NCBI GenBank assembly: GCA_025667525.1
Contig: CM046876.1
Span: 478,412,557 to 478,476,556, forward strand
Length of the DNA: 64,000 nucleotides
From: Glebionis coronaria
Lineage: Eukaryota; Streptophyta; Magnoliopsida; Asterales; Asteraceae
Direction of reading: 5' to 3'
Numbering within the stretch: position 1 is the stretch's first letter; every line of letters begins with the position of its first letter. Below, one piece after another: positions 10,070 through 20,815 of the stretch. The position numbers were made by a program, and so were the translations under genes. Under the pieces are notes generated by a model. It ran no database searches. It was not told the origin of the DNA and worked only from the letters and a program-made list of their open reading frames with translations.

Positions 10070-12249
10070 TGAAATTGTGTATAATGCAGTTCGTTTTTTC
10101 TCAGTTCTTGCTAATGGAAAGTCCAACCAATATCGGGTTTTTAATTGTTCTTGGTTGTTAAACTTGCTTGGATATTCTATTTGCTAATTCAACAAAGACT
10201 TGCAAAATGGAAAAATAATACCTACTTATATGTAAAACAATTTGCAAATACCAAGTTCTTATTCAAGTAAAATTCAAAATGTAAAATATGAAACTAAAAG
10301 GACTGAAATTGTAAATTCTATGAAAGATAAATGCTTGAAATGTAAATTCTAACAATTCTAGGGACTAAAAGTGCAAAACAGTTAACTACAAGGATCAATT
10401 ATGCAATACTATTAACCAACTAACCAAATATGTAACAAACTAACAACTTGTAAACTGAAAATAACAACTTTTCAAACTGCAAGGACTAACAAAGTGCAAA
10501 CCCTAAAAACATGGAAGTTTAGCCAAGTATACACACTGTTTAAAACTATAGGGACCAAAAAGCAATTTCAAAAACTATTTAAGACAAAAACGGGTTTAGA
10601 CCAAAAATAAGCTCGTTTGAGCTTATTACTCAACCAAATTCAATGAGACAAGTTTCAAAACTCTTAAAATCCCAAATAAGCTACGTGTGTCAAAGGAAAC
10701 TGGCTAAAGTTGAGAAATAAGCAAATGAGTGCTTATCAATAAGCACAAAATAAGCTATAGCAAAATCTAATCAGTCACAACTTGATTTTTTTATTGAAAC
10801 TGATTAAGAAACTGAATTAAGGAACGGGAAATCAAACTAGAAACTTTTTCATCAAGTAATAAGCTCTAAATCTGAATTAAGTTAAAAATGGGCTTATGTT
10901 GACCAAGCGTTGACCAGCTTATTTTTCAAAAAGCTGATTCTTTCAAAAATCATGTAACTCAATGACTTAAGAGGATTTGAGAAGAAAAATAGACATGTTT
11001 ATGAATAGGATAAAGAGATACAGATTTCCAGCTTTCATTTACAGAAACTTGCTCTAAGTCTGCTTATCTGATTTTTGCTTATTACTAACTGCTTATTGTA
11101 AACTGTATAAAATCCTTTTGGAATATGAACCTCTATGATATAAGCTACAAGTGAGAACAAATTTGGTAAAATTTCATCTATTAATGAATGAGTTCTGATC
11201 AAATCAAAATCACAAGTTCTAAATGACCAAATCTGAATGAAATCAACCCAAACATTTTTCATGCCATTTGCCTGTTTGACTATATTTTTGACTTGCAAAT
11301 GACTTAAGGCACCTAATAACCACCAAATGACTGCAAATGAACTTCAAAACACCAGGATTCAATTATTAAAATCTCTTGTTAAGCTATTCCCAAACACTCC
11401 TTTAACTGGTTTTTATGAAAATTTGAGAAGACAATTTGAATTTGAAATGGAACTGAGTGAAAATCTTTAGCAAGCTATGCTCAATGATCAAAATGATATG
11501 TGTAAGAGCTAAATGCAATCAATTAACTCTACTAGAACTACAAACAAGATGCAAGACCAAATATGACTGAAATGATGCAGTAAACTAGAACTTGACCCAA
11601 AGCAAAGCACAAGTAAGCAGAATTAAGCTAGAAACACTCAAAGATCAAGCAATCAACAATTCTAAACAACTTTTATCATACAAACACCAAGATTACTCTA
11701 GGAAAATTAGCATGCATTTGGCTTATTGAGAGGAATTGAAACAAGAACTTTTAGAACCTATTGGAGTTAACCACTGAGAAGAAGAGGAGCGCTGAGCTCT
11801 CTTAACCTAGTGATAACCACCACCTTATCACTAGGACACAATCAATCAACAATAACAGCTAACTAATCAACAGGAATCACCATTCTGCTTGAAATCTTCA
11901 AAAATCATGGAATGAACTGAATTCTTCATGTTCAGCTAACAAACTCCTTCTATGTCAGTTATGATCAATCAATGATCATAACAAACACAAAACAGCAACA
12001 ACAGTATCCAATAGCAGCAAGGAATGAACAGAAGTAGGAAGAACAGTTTTGGCGGGAAATGGTGAATTTGAAATTTATTCAATGAAAACGGTTACAAAGT
12101 TGTTAGGAAGCTACTAACTAACTAACTAACTCAAGAGTTTGTCAGACTCTTGAGTAGCTAGGGTAAAAATGAAGGAAAGTTGAAAGGAAATTTAGAACTA
12201 TGTGTTTTTACAAAACTAGGCTACAAGTTACAAATGAAGTCCTATCATC

Positions 12250-12257
12250 TATTTATA
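12250..12257 (-). promoter_or_regulatory. TATA box of B 3' LTR
   Basis: TATAAATA on the minus strand, about 865 bases from the LTR start; repeated at 23761-23768. Confidence 0.6.
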
Positions 12258-12286
12258 GGCATGAAGGAGGAGTTAGTTGGAGTTGG

Positions 12287-12520
12287 TGACGTGTCAGAAC
12301 CAATCCCAGCTTGCCACGTGTAAAATTCTGCAAATTCCCTCTTCCAAGTATGAACACAAATTGGGCTTTCTTGAATGAGTGGATGATATGTTAATTGATT
12401 TGCACCATTGTGTTCGTCTCTTCAAAATGATCAAGATTGGTGTTGAAATCTTTCCATGAAATTGCTTGTAGCTCAAATACGATCCTGGCAAAATTATTTG
12501 ATGAAGAAGAAGCCACGTGT
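12287..12520 (-). promoter_or_regulatory. Cluster of ACGT-core (ABRE/G-box type) sites in B 3' LTR U3
   Basis: Upstream of the TATA box on the minus strand are TGACGTGTCA (12287-12296) and two copies of ACACGTGGC (12313-12321 and 12512-12520). ACACGTGGC is the classical abscisic-acid response element bound by plant bZIP factors. The copies in the 5' LTR are at 23798-23807, 23824-23832 and 24023-24031. The function is inferred from the motifs alone. Confidence 0.5.
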
Positions 12521-13124
12521 CACAATTTGATTGGCAAAAAGTTGATCACACGGATCAAACTGTTGTGATTGGGTATTAAATGCATGTCGGCTGAGTGGGT
12601 ATTAATTGTTCAATCCGCGTGATCACTTTCCTCTCTTCTCATTGGCTGAAATGGTTTCACTTGGATCAAACCTTGAATATCTTTCAAATATTGGCAGAAT
12701 CAGTCCCTTGATTTAGCAAATTGTTGTTTTGAGCTAGCAGCTTCATTCTTTTGACATATTTGGTCCTTCAACTTTCATTCTTGAACAAAATGGTCCTTTG
12801 ACTGAGTTGACTTGAGATTTGACCAAGTTTGACTTGAATCTTGACTTTCACAATATTTGCACTTTAGTCCTTCAACTTTGACAACTTGTCAAGATAGGTC
12901 CTTATACTTCAAAGTCTTATCACTTTTGATCCTTCTTTGTCTTTTTCATCCATTTGAACTTGATTTTTCTTTGTTTGCTTGAAAATGTATCCTTTTACCT
13001 ACACAAGTGTACACAAACACAAACATACCACATAACACTGTTTTTGCAAGATAAATTGGTATTTTGCTTCATGTTTTAGGGTTATTTGTTGATAAAAGGA
13101 TATGAGTTTAAGCTCATATCAAAT

Positions 13125-13136
13125 TCCCCTACACTT
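13125..13136 (-). promoter_or_regulatory. Polypurine tract of element B
   Basis: AAGTGTAGGGGA on the minus strand next to the LTR start TGATATGAG. Confidence 0.8.
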
Positions 13137-14717
13137 GAACATTGTCATGTCCTCATGCAATATTATATATTAAAGCTCAAATTTACATTTCCCTCATAAT
13201 TAATCCACCTTGGCCATATGAGATGCATCTACACTACTCTAAACTAAATGATGCATGATTTTGACTTTTATTTATGCAATAAACAAAATACAATTCTATC
13301 TATATCTTTTTGATTTTTCTTGAAATGGTTTTGATGGAAATAACTCATAAAGAATTCAATGGCTTAGATTAGGGCTTGGGTACCATGGACATTTATCACC
13401 CTCAAGTTTCACTTTCCCCATACCAAGCTTAAAAATGGGATCATTGCATTCACAAGTAAAAAGTGCATCAACTTATTCATGACAATTAAATGTGGAACCG
13501 GTTATCAATTGAGCAAATTGCTTGTGAGCAAATTTGTCATTATTCAAGTGAGAAGTATAAGAAATGTAAAATCCAAAAATAAGGAAGTACGGTTTTAATC
13601 CTAAGTAATCCTCTCATCTATTACTTGAAAAACCGCTCACAGTTAATATAAGTCCGTTTCAAGAGTAATAAGTCATTCGCCTTATGTGTAAAATCCTCAT
13701 GTCATGCTTTCATAAGTAGCTACACACTCGCTAAGGAAAGGAAAATAAAACTCACGCAATAATTTACATCCGCCATCTTTTTGAGACTTTGGATCTTAAA
13801 CCCCGCAACCCGTCAAGGCAATATTGGATTGGAGCAATCTATTGAATCCCCGCAACCCGTCAAGGTAATATTGGAACTCAATAGTCACTATAATTAACAC
13901 CACACTGCCCCTCTTGGGAGTCTTGCATTATTTTTTTTTTCTTTTTCTTTTTCTTCTTTTTTTTTTCTAGCCACTCATTTTTTTTCATAAGCCGCTCTTA
14001 TTTTTCTTTATTCCTCACAAAGAAATTTGCAAAGAAGAAAAGGAAAAACACCCGCTAAATATGGAGCATGACATAAGTCTAGTACACATAAAACGTGCTA
14101 ACTTAGAATCTTAAGACGTACTCATATCAACCATAAATGATTAGCCAAAAATGCATAAGAGATTACAAACCAATTAAAACCGTACTTGATTATTTATTAA
14201 CAATTATATACATGCGAAGAAATAGAGGTAAAGAAGAGAAGGGTTTAGCCACAAGTAATTGCCATGAAGTCTATCTAGCCCTTTTACACTTGCTTCAACT
14301 CTATCATTTCCCATTCTCCACAAATTTAAAATCTCAAATAATGAAATTGGTGGATGCTTAGCCTAATAGACCAATGAAGGACTACATGGTTAAGGATACT
14401 AGCTAGAGAATGCTACGATAAGCAAACTCGGGTTGAGTCAAAATATCCATGGCAGGCCTAATATGTCAAAGAAGTCTAAACTCGTTAAAACCATGTTTTA
14501 TTATATTTTTTTCTTTTTATATCTTTTTGATGAAAAACAAAAGAAGAAATATATACAATGCAAATGTGTTATGCAAAAATGATTGATGCAAAAATTATGA
14601 ATGCATATTTTTGTTGGCCAAAGTAGATCAAAAATTTGAAAAATGTTGAAAATTCAATTTTTCCATGTTATCATGCAAGACAATGACAAGTTCTAGGTAA
14701 GGTCACTTCGATAGAAG

Positions 14718-14792
14718 ACCCCCCCTACACTTAAGCTAAACATTGTCCTCAATGTTTAAGAGCATGGAAGTATAAAAACTTCCCCTACACTT
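14718..14792 (-). repeat. Paired extra polypurine tracts flanking a palindrome (B)
   Basis: AAGTGTAGGGGGGGT (14718-14732) and AAGTGTAGGGGAAG (14779-14792) flank the inverted repeat TAAACATTG / CAATGTTTA with 4-base spacer (14737-14758). A third motif, AAGTGTAGGGGAG, is at 14987-14999, about 100 bases past the pol stop. Confidence 0.75.
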
Positions 14793-15100
14793 ATGACAAT
14801 GAATAGACTTTGCTTAACCCAAGTTAAGGAAAGGACAACTATTAGTGAAATCATGTTTAAGCACAAGGTGTCAATGAAAAATCACTAAAGTAACGAAGTG
14901 AACCGGATACAAGGGCCTCCTCCATAAGCTCCAAAGCATGAGATGAGTGAGCAACCCTACAAACAATCATGAAGACAAAAGAAGGTCTCCCCTACACTTA
15001 TCTCCAAGTCTATACCTTTATTTCTAACCTACAACACTCTAAACCTAGTTATACGATGCTTGAGTTAATGAGTCTCTAGCTCGACTCGTCCCTCAATGAA

Positions 15101-16800
15101 TTAATTCATGGGGAAAATGGGGACCTCTTGGACCATTTCAACGGAAATGTCCTCCCCAAAGTAATGTTTAACACGGTGACCATTCACTTTAAAATTTGGA
15201 CCATCGGGTTGGGACAACTCAAGAGTTCCATATGGAAACACTTGAGCAATAGTGAATGGACCGGACCATCTCGACTTAAGCTTGCCCGCAAAAAGCTTCA
15301 ATCTTGAGTTAAAGAGGAGAACCGACTCTCCAACTTTGAACTCACGATTCTTGATCTTAGCATCATGCAATTTCTTAGTTTTTTCCTTGTAAAGCAAAGA
15401 ATTCTCATAGGCATTGGCTCTCAACTCATCCATCTCATTGAGTTGATCTTTCCTATGTGAACCGGCTTGGTTTAAATCAAAGTTAGCCCACTTGAGAGCC
15501 CAAGATGCCTTATGTTCTAACTCAAATGGGAGGTGGCACGCTTTTCCATAGACAAGCCTATAAGGCGTACAACCAATTGGTGTTTTAAAAGCCGTCCTAA
15601 ACGCCCACAAAGCATCATCAAGCTTATCCGACCAAGAAGCTCGATGCTCTCCCACCGTTCTCTCTAAAATCCTCTTTAAACCACGATTTGTGACCTCGGT
15701 TTGACCATTTGTTTGAGGGTGATACGCGGTAGAAAGTCTATGATTCACTCCATATTTCTTCATAACTCTCGTGAATTGATCATTACAAAAGTGCGTACCA
15801 CGATCACTTATGATGGCCCGAGGTACACCAAATCTAGCAAACAATTGTTTCAAAAACTTTACAACCACTCTAGCATCATTGGTAGGTAAGGCTTTAGCCT
15901 CCACCCACTTGGACACATAATCCACCGCCACAAGTATATACTTGTTTCCCTTAGAGGATGGAAAAGGTCCCATGAAATCAATGCCCCATACATCAAATAT
16001 CTCACACTCTTGGATAAAATTTTGTGGCATCTCATCACGTTGTGTAATTTTTCCTTGTCTTTGACAAACATCACAAAATTTCACCATTTCTTGGGCATCT
16101 TTGTAAATTGAAGGCCAATAGTAACCCGAATCAAAGACTTTCTTAGCAGTGTAGTTAGGCCCAAAATGTCCACCCGTAGGTCCTTTATGACACGCCTCTA
16201 AGATCTTAAATGCCTCGGGCCCATCTACACACCGTCTAATGATTTGGTCCGCACATTGCCTAAAAAGATATGGATCATCCCAAAAGTAATACTTAACTTC
16301 CTTAAGAAACTTTTTCTTTTGTTGATAAGTAAGACCCTCAATAAGCACATTGCCCACAAGATAGTTTGCTATATCCGCAAACCAAGGTGTGGCATCTTCT
16401 TGGGAAGAGATAGACATGAGCTCCTCTAATGGAAAGGATTCATTGATTTCTTGATGTGGGAAATCTCCTTGAAAAGGATGCTCAAGTCTACTCAAATGAT
16501 CCGCCGCTAAATTCTCGGCCCCTTTCTTATCACGAATCTCTATCTTAAACTCTTGAAGCAACAAAACCCATCTCAAAATCCTAGGCTTAGCATCTTGTTT
16601 TGTCATAAGATACTTGAGAGCGGAATGATCCGTATACACTATGGTTTTGGAGAGCACAAGATATGGTCTAAACTTCTTAAAAGCATATACTATAGCAAGC
16701 AACTCTTTTTCCGTGGTAGTGTAATGAAGTTGTGCACCGGTCATGGTTTTACTCGCATAGTGTATAGGTTGAAAATGCTTATTAACTCTTTGTCCTAAGA
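15101..16800 (-). CDS. pol: Element B RNase H and integrase
   Basis: C-terminal pol segment. A 547-residue open frame begins at its first Met (16744), but the frame is open a little further upstream and really continues the RT frame. RNase [14 protein letters not shown] and [10 protein letters not shown], then the connection block [12 protein letters not shown]. Integrase zinc finger H186, H193, C224, C227 (numbered from 16744). Catalytic triad D256, D314 and E350, with the canonical 35 residues between the last two. The C terminus has the [22 protein letters not shown] block and ends FPMN. No chromodomain, as usual for Athila. All catalytic residues are present. It is cut off from RT by a one-base loss in a G run near 16800. 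Confidence 0.93.
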
Positions 16801-17458
16801 CGGCCCCACCGCATAATCACTAGCGTCACACATAAGCTCAAAAGGTAATTCCCAATTTGGAGAAACCAAAACGAGAGCCTTAGTTAATTTTTCCTTAAGA
16901 GTCTCAAAAGAGTCTAAACAATCTTGGTTAAAAATGAAAGGAGCCTCTTTCTCCAAGAGGTGAGTCATCGGTCTAGCTATCTTAGAAAAATCTTGTATAA
17001 AGCGCCTATAAAACCCCGCATGACCTAAGAAACTCCTCACACCTTTAACCGAGGTGGGTGGGGGAAGCTTAGCAATCACATCAATTTTAGCTCTATCAAC
17101 TTCTAATCCCTTATTGGATATCTTGTGTCCTAAAACAATTCCCTCTTTCACCATAAAGTGACATTTCTCCCAATTAAGCACCAAACGTGTTTCCTCACAA
17201 CGCTTAAGCATTCTCTCAAGATTAGTGAGACATGAGCTAAATGAATTTCCAAATACGGAAAAGTCATCCATAAAAACCTCCATGGTTTGCTCTATCATGT
17301 CATGAAAAATCGCCATCATGCACCTTTGAAACGTCCCCGGTGCATTACATAAGCCAAAAGGCATCCTCTTGTAAGCAAATGTACCGTAGGGACAAGTGAA
17401 TGTGGTCTTTTCTTGATCCTTAGGGTCAATGGGTATTTGGAAATAACCCGAAAAAGCC
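16795..17458 (-). CDS. pol: Element B RT core, separate frame
   Basis: RT palm and thumb: [41 protein letters not shown], catalytic [13 protein letters not shown] and [12 protein letters not shown]. It ends [15 protein letters not shown], the start of RNase H, with the first catalytic Asp. It is shifted relative to the upstream frame by an extra base in a T run (minus strand) near 17450-17456, and relative to the downstream frame by a missing G near 16800. Both changes lie in homopolymers, so assembly error is a real alternative to true mutation. Confidence 0.92.
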
Positions 17459-20400
17459 ATCAAGAAAACAATAGTACTCATTTCCCGCTAAGCGTTCAAG
17501 CATTTGATCCATAAAGGGAAGCGAGAAATGGTCTTTCCTAGTTGCCTCATTGAGTTTTCTATAATCAATGCAAACTCTCCAACCGGTCACAAGTCTCGTG
17601 GGAATAAGCTCATTGTTCTCATTAGGCACCACGGTGATTCCACCCTTCTTTGGAACACAATGAACCGGGCTAACCCATGGAGAGTCGGAAATAGGGTAAA
17701 TCATACCCGCATCTAAGAGTTTAATCACTTCTTTCTTAATAACCTCATGGATTTTTGGGTTAACTCTCCTTTGGTTTTGAATGGCGGGTTTATAGTCATC
17801 CTCCATAAGGATTTTGTGAGTACAAAAATGTAGATCAATTCCCCTTATGTCAGATATTTTCCATGCTAAAGCTTTCTTATGTTTCTTAAGAACTTCAATA
17901 AGTTGCTCTTTCTCATCCTCTTTCAACTCTTTAGCAATAATCACCGGTAATTGGTCTTTGCCCTCTAAGAAAGCATATTCTAAGTGGGATGGAAGGTCCT
18001 TAAGTTCAATGGGAGGTGGACTCTCTATGGAAGGTTGTACTATGGAAGGTTCCTCAATGGTAATCTCTTGTGGAAGAGATGAAGGAATAGGGTCCTCATT
18101 GAGCAACTTTTGGATTGTAAGAATATCTTCTTCCCAATTAATGAGAGAATCATCATCACCAAGAAAGTTGGACTCAAATTCCTCCAAAAGGAAATCACTC
18201 TCTCCAAAAGGTGTTAAAGAGGGAGCAATTGAGGCCACGGTTTCAACATGGGGTATCTCATCACTAGCACTTTTACAAGCATCATGAAAGTGTTCATTAC
18301 ACACTTCATCTAGCACATCCACAATGTTAATAGTCTCACAAGGTCTAGACTCCTTAACCTCTTTTCTATCACAAATTTTTCCTAGCTTAAACACCACTCT
18401 CTCATCTTCTACTCTCATAATTAATTCTCCTTCTGCCACATCTATCAAGGTACGACCCGTTCTCAAAAACGGTCTACCAACAATCAAAGGTACTCTAGGA
18501 TCCATGTCATAATCGACCACAACAAAGTCGACCGGAAAGGTAAACTTATCCACACCTACAAACACATCTTCCGCTATACCTACGGGGTGAGCTATGGTTC
18601 GGTTGGCTAGTTCAAGAGTCATCCTAGTGGGAGTGAGCTCGGGAAGAGATAGTTGTTTCCAAACCGATAAAGGCATGAGGTTTATGCTCGCCCCTAGATC
18701 CGCCAAAGCCATGCAATTTTCAACATCGGGAAAATTACAAGGTATCAAGAAGCGCCCCGGATCTCCAAGTTTTGTTGGTAAGGTTTTAAGTAACACCGCG
18801 GAACAATTTTCATTAAGGGATGTGTTGGGCAAATCAACCAATTTTTCTTTGTTTGAGAGCAAATCCTTGAACATCTTAGCAAACTTTGGCATATAAGCAA
18901 GAGCTTCCGCAAAGGATATATTGATGTTGAGTTGCTTAAACATCCTTAAGAAATTGGAGACTTGGATGTCATCCTTGTTCTTTAACTTTTCCTTTTTCAA
19001 CCTTGAAGGATATGGAAGAGTAGGCTTTGGTGTAGGTGGAATAGGTGTTGTAGTGGAAGATTTGTCTTTGTTAGCTCCTTCATTGGAAAGTGTGGAAGGT
19101 AAAGGAGAAGTATGAGGTGGTTGAGAAGGTGTGTTTGAGTGAATAGGAGCATTTTGAGGAGGTGGAGTAGAAGTAGAAGGCTTGTCACAAGTAGGAGCAC
19201 AAGTGGGTTGAACAAGAGTAGGTTTAGGAGGTGAAGGATCCTTTGTTGTTGTTCCACTCCTTGTTGTAATAGCATTGACATTGGCCCTAGGGTTTGTTTG
19301 TGTGTTAGAAGGTAAAGCCCCTTGTGGTCTTTGATTTATTGCCACTAAAACCCTATTGATTTGGTCATTCAATTTCTTCTCCATAGCTTGAAACTTCCTT
19401 TCATTCTCTTGATTCATTTTTTGCAAGAGATCCATTGTGTTATACTCTTGTTGCACATGAACTTGAAAACCTTGAGGTTGGAAAGGTAAAGGTTGGGAGT
19501 TAAATCCTTGATTTGGTGGATAAAAGGTATTTGCTTGAGGTTGAAATTGATTGGGTGCCTTGTAGTTATTTCCTTGGTATGGTGGTCTTTGCCCTTGATT
19601 CCTTGGTAAAATTTGAGGAGTATTTTGTGGAATTTGGGTGGGTGGTTGGGGTGGGAAGCCGGGTGGAGCAAGGTAATTTTGGGATTTGTAAGAAAGGTTA
19701 TTTGGATTGATATTAGGCTTGAAGTGTTCACGATGTTCCTCTTGGTAAGCATAGCATTCCCCTTGATACCCTTGCACCTTATCACATTGTTCATAAGAAT
19801 GGGGACCTCCACAAGTAACACAAGAAATGGTGATGGCATTCACATTATTTGAGGAATTGTTCAATGACAAGTTCTTAAAAGCTTGAAGCATCTCTAGTTG
19901 TACTTGCAAATTCTTCTCACTATCTCTATCCATCCTTTGAAAAATCTCTTCTTGAAACTTGAGGAGTTGGTTGTCACAAGGGGTTTGAGAATTGTTTTGG
20001 ATAACATGAACCTTTTCTTCAAATGGATTGTTTGTTTTAACCATTGCCTTAGTCTCAATGATGTCCAAAGCCTCTTGGTAAGTCTTAAGAAGAATATTCC
20101 CTCCCGCGGAAGCATTGAGTGAATCTTGGTGGTGAGATTTAAGGCCATCATAAAAGAGATTGATTTGGTGAACTTGATCCAATCCATGATTAGGGCATCG
20201 CCTCAACAACTCACTATACTCTTCCCAAGCATCACTAAAGGATTGACTAGGTTTTTGTTGAAAGCCCATAATTAAAGTCCTCAAAGCCATAGTCTTATGT
20301 GGAGGAAAGAACTTGTTCAAAAACTTAGTGGTGAAACCATCCCATGTGGTGATACTATCGGGTGGTTGGGTGTCTAACCAATGCTTATCAATTCCTTCTA

Positions 20401-20806
20401 AGGAAAATGACACTAACATCAACCTAATCACCTCATGTGGAACCCCATTATGCTTAATGGTATTGCAAAGTGAAAGGAATCTCTTAAGGTGAGCATGAGG
20501 ATCCTCATTTTGTTTACCAAAGAAAGGTGATTGTGCAACCATATTGATCATAGATGTATGTAGCTCAAATGTGTTAGCGGGAAAGTAGGGAATCTTAATG
20601 GCACTAGAATATCCATGAATGTTGGATTGCATACGTTCATACAAAGTACGATTATCAATAGCCATGGCTTCTTGTGGTGGAGTCAAAGCACGATTCTCGT
20701 GATCGGCTTGGTGGACGATGGTGGTCTTACTCTTTCTCTTTTTCTTCCTTTTCGGAGGAAGAGGTTGTACACCAATCGGTATTTGTGCACGCCCGCGAGT
20801 GAGCAT
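17426..20806 (-). CDS. gag-pol: Element B gag-protease-RT (N-terminal polyprotein)
   Basis: The open frame extends to an ATG at 20815 (1129 aa), but I prefer the ATG at 20806 because MLTRGRAQ matches the M-x-T-R start of A and C. Order in the 1129-aa numbering: basic N terminus (PPKRKKKRKSK, 20-30); capsid region 85-260 with WLDTQPPDSITTW and FFPPHKTMALRT; zinc knuckle CVTCGGPHSYEQC at 332-344; a Pro/Gln/Asn-rich linker 380-460; a short coiled-coil-like stretch 460-490; protease active site DLGAS at 706-710 with VPLIVGRPFLRTG downstream; and RT beginning with NPKIHEVIKKEV and [10 protein letters not shown] at 1078. The last ~10 residues are out of frame after the T-run insertion. Gag and pol share one frame. 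Confidence 0.95.
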   Translation of the reverse strand: MLTRGRAQIPIGVQPLPPKRKKKRKSKTTIVHQADHENRALTPPQEAMAIDNRTLYERMQSNIHGYSSAIKIPYFPANTFELHTSMINMVAQSPFFGKQNEDPHAHLKRFLSLCNTIKHNGVPHEVIRLMLVSFSLEGIDKHWLDTQPPDSITTWDGFTTKFLNKFFPPHKTMALRTLIMGFQQKPSQSFSDAWEEYSELLRRCPNHGLDQVHQINLFYDGLKSHHQDSLNASAGGNILLKTYQEALDIIETKAMVKTNNPFEEKVHVIQNNSQTPCDNQLLKFQEEIFQRMDRDSEKNLQVQLEMLQAFKNLSLNNSSNNVNAITISCVTCGGPHSYEQCDKVQGYQGECYAYQEEHREHFKPNINPNNLSYKSQNYLAPPGFPPQPPTQIPQNTPQILPRNQGQRPPYQGNNYKAPNQFQPQANTFYPPNQGFNSQPLPFQPQGFQVHVQQEYNTMDLLQKMNQENERKFQAMEKKLNDQINRVLVAINQRPQGALPSNTQTNPRANVNAITTRSGTTTKDPSPPKPTLVQPTCAPTCDKPSTSTPPPQNAPIHSNTPSQPPHTSPLPSTLSNEGANKDKSSTTTPIPPTPKPTLPYPSRLKKEKLKNKDDIQVSNFLRMFKQLNINISFAEALAYMPKFAKMFKDLLSNKEKLVDLPNTSLNENCSAVLLKTLPTKLGDPGRFLIPCNFPDVENCMALADLGASINLMPLSVWKQLSLPELTPTRMTLELANRTIAHPVGIAEDVFVGVDKFTFPVDFVVVDYDMDPRVPLIVGRPFLRTGRTLIDVAEGELIMRVEDERVVFKLGKICDRKEVKESRPCETINIVDVLDEVCNEHFHDACKSASDEIPHVETVASIAPSLTPFGESDFLLEEFESNFLGDDDSLINWEEDILTIQKLLNEDPIPSSLPQEITIEEPSIVQPSIESPPPIELKDLPSHLEYAFLEGKDQLPVIIAKELKEDEKEQLIEVLKKHKKALAWKISDIRGIDLHFCTHKILMEDDYKPAIQNQRRVNPKIHEVIKKEVIKLLDAGMIYPISDSPWVSPVHCVPKKGGITVVPNENNELIPTRLVTGWRVCIDYRKLNEATRKDHFSLPFMDQMLERLAGNEYYCFLDGFFGLFPNTH

Positions 20807-20815
20807 GCAACTCAA

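Larger units (their letters stand above)
10070..13121 (-). repeat. Element B 3' LTR
   Basis: 3052 bp. Ends aligned to 21584-24632: positions 10070-10900 and 12130-13121 are almost identical between the two, while about 10950-12110 differs at many sites and by small indels. Contains the TATA box at 12250, two ACACGTGGC sites and one TGACGTGTCA. A 65-codon open frame (12294-12491) is identical in both LTRs, but that follows from the sequence identity and has no other support. Confidence 0.95.
13122..15100 (-). other. Element B 3' untranslated region
   Basis: About 2 kb with no convincing reading frame. It holds the polypurine tract, a pyrimidine-rich low-complexity stretch at 13928-13990, a short tandem pair containing CCCCGCAACCCGTCAAGG (around 13801 and 13852), and the extra polypurine module at 14718-14999. 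There is no env-like ORF. Confidence 0.7.

Noticed and set aside
12294..12491. 65-codon ORF identical in both B LTRs
   Set aside because: The identity reflects LTR duplication. It overlaps the U3 promoter region and the ACGT-core sites; no coding signature.
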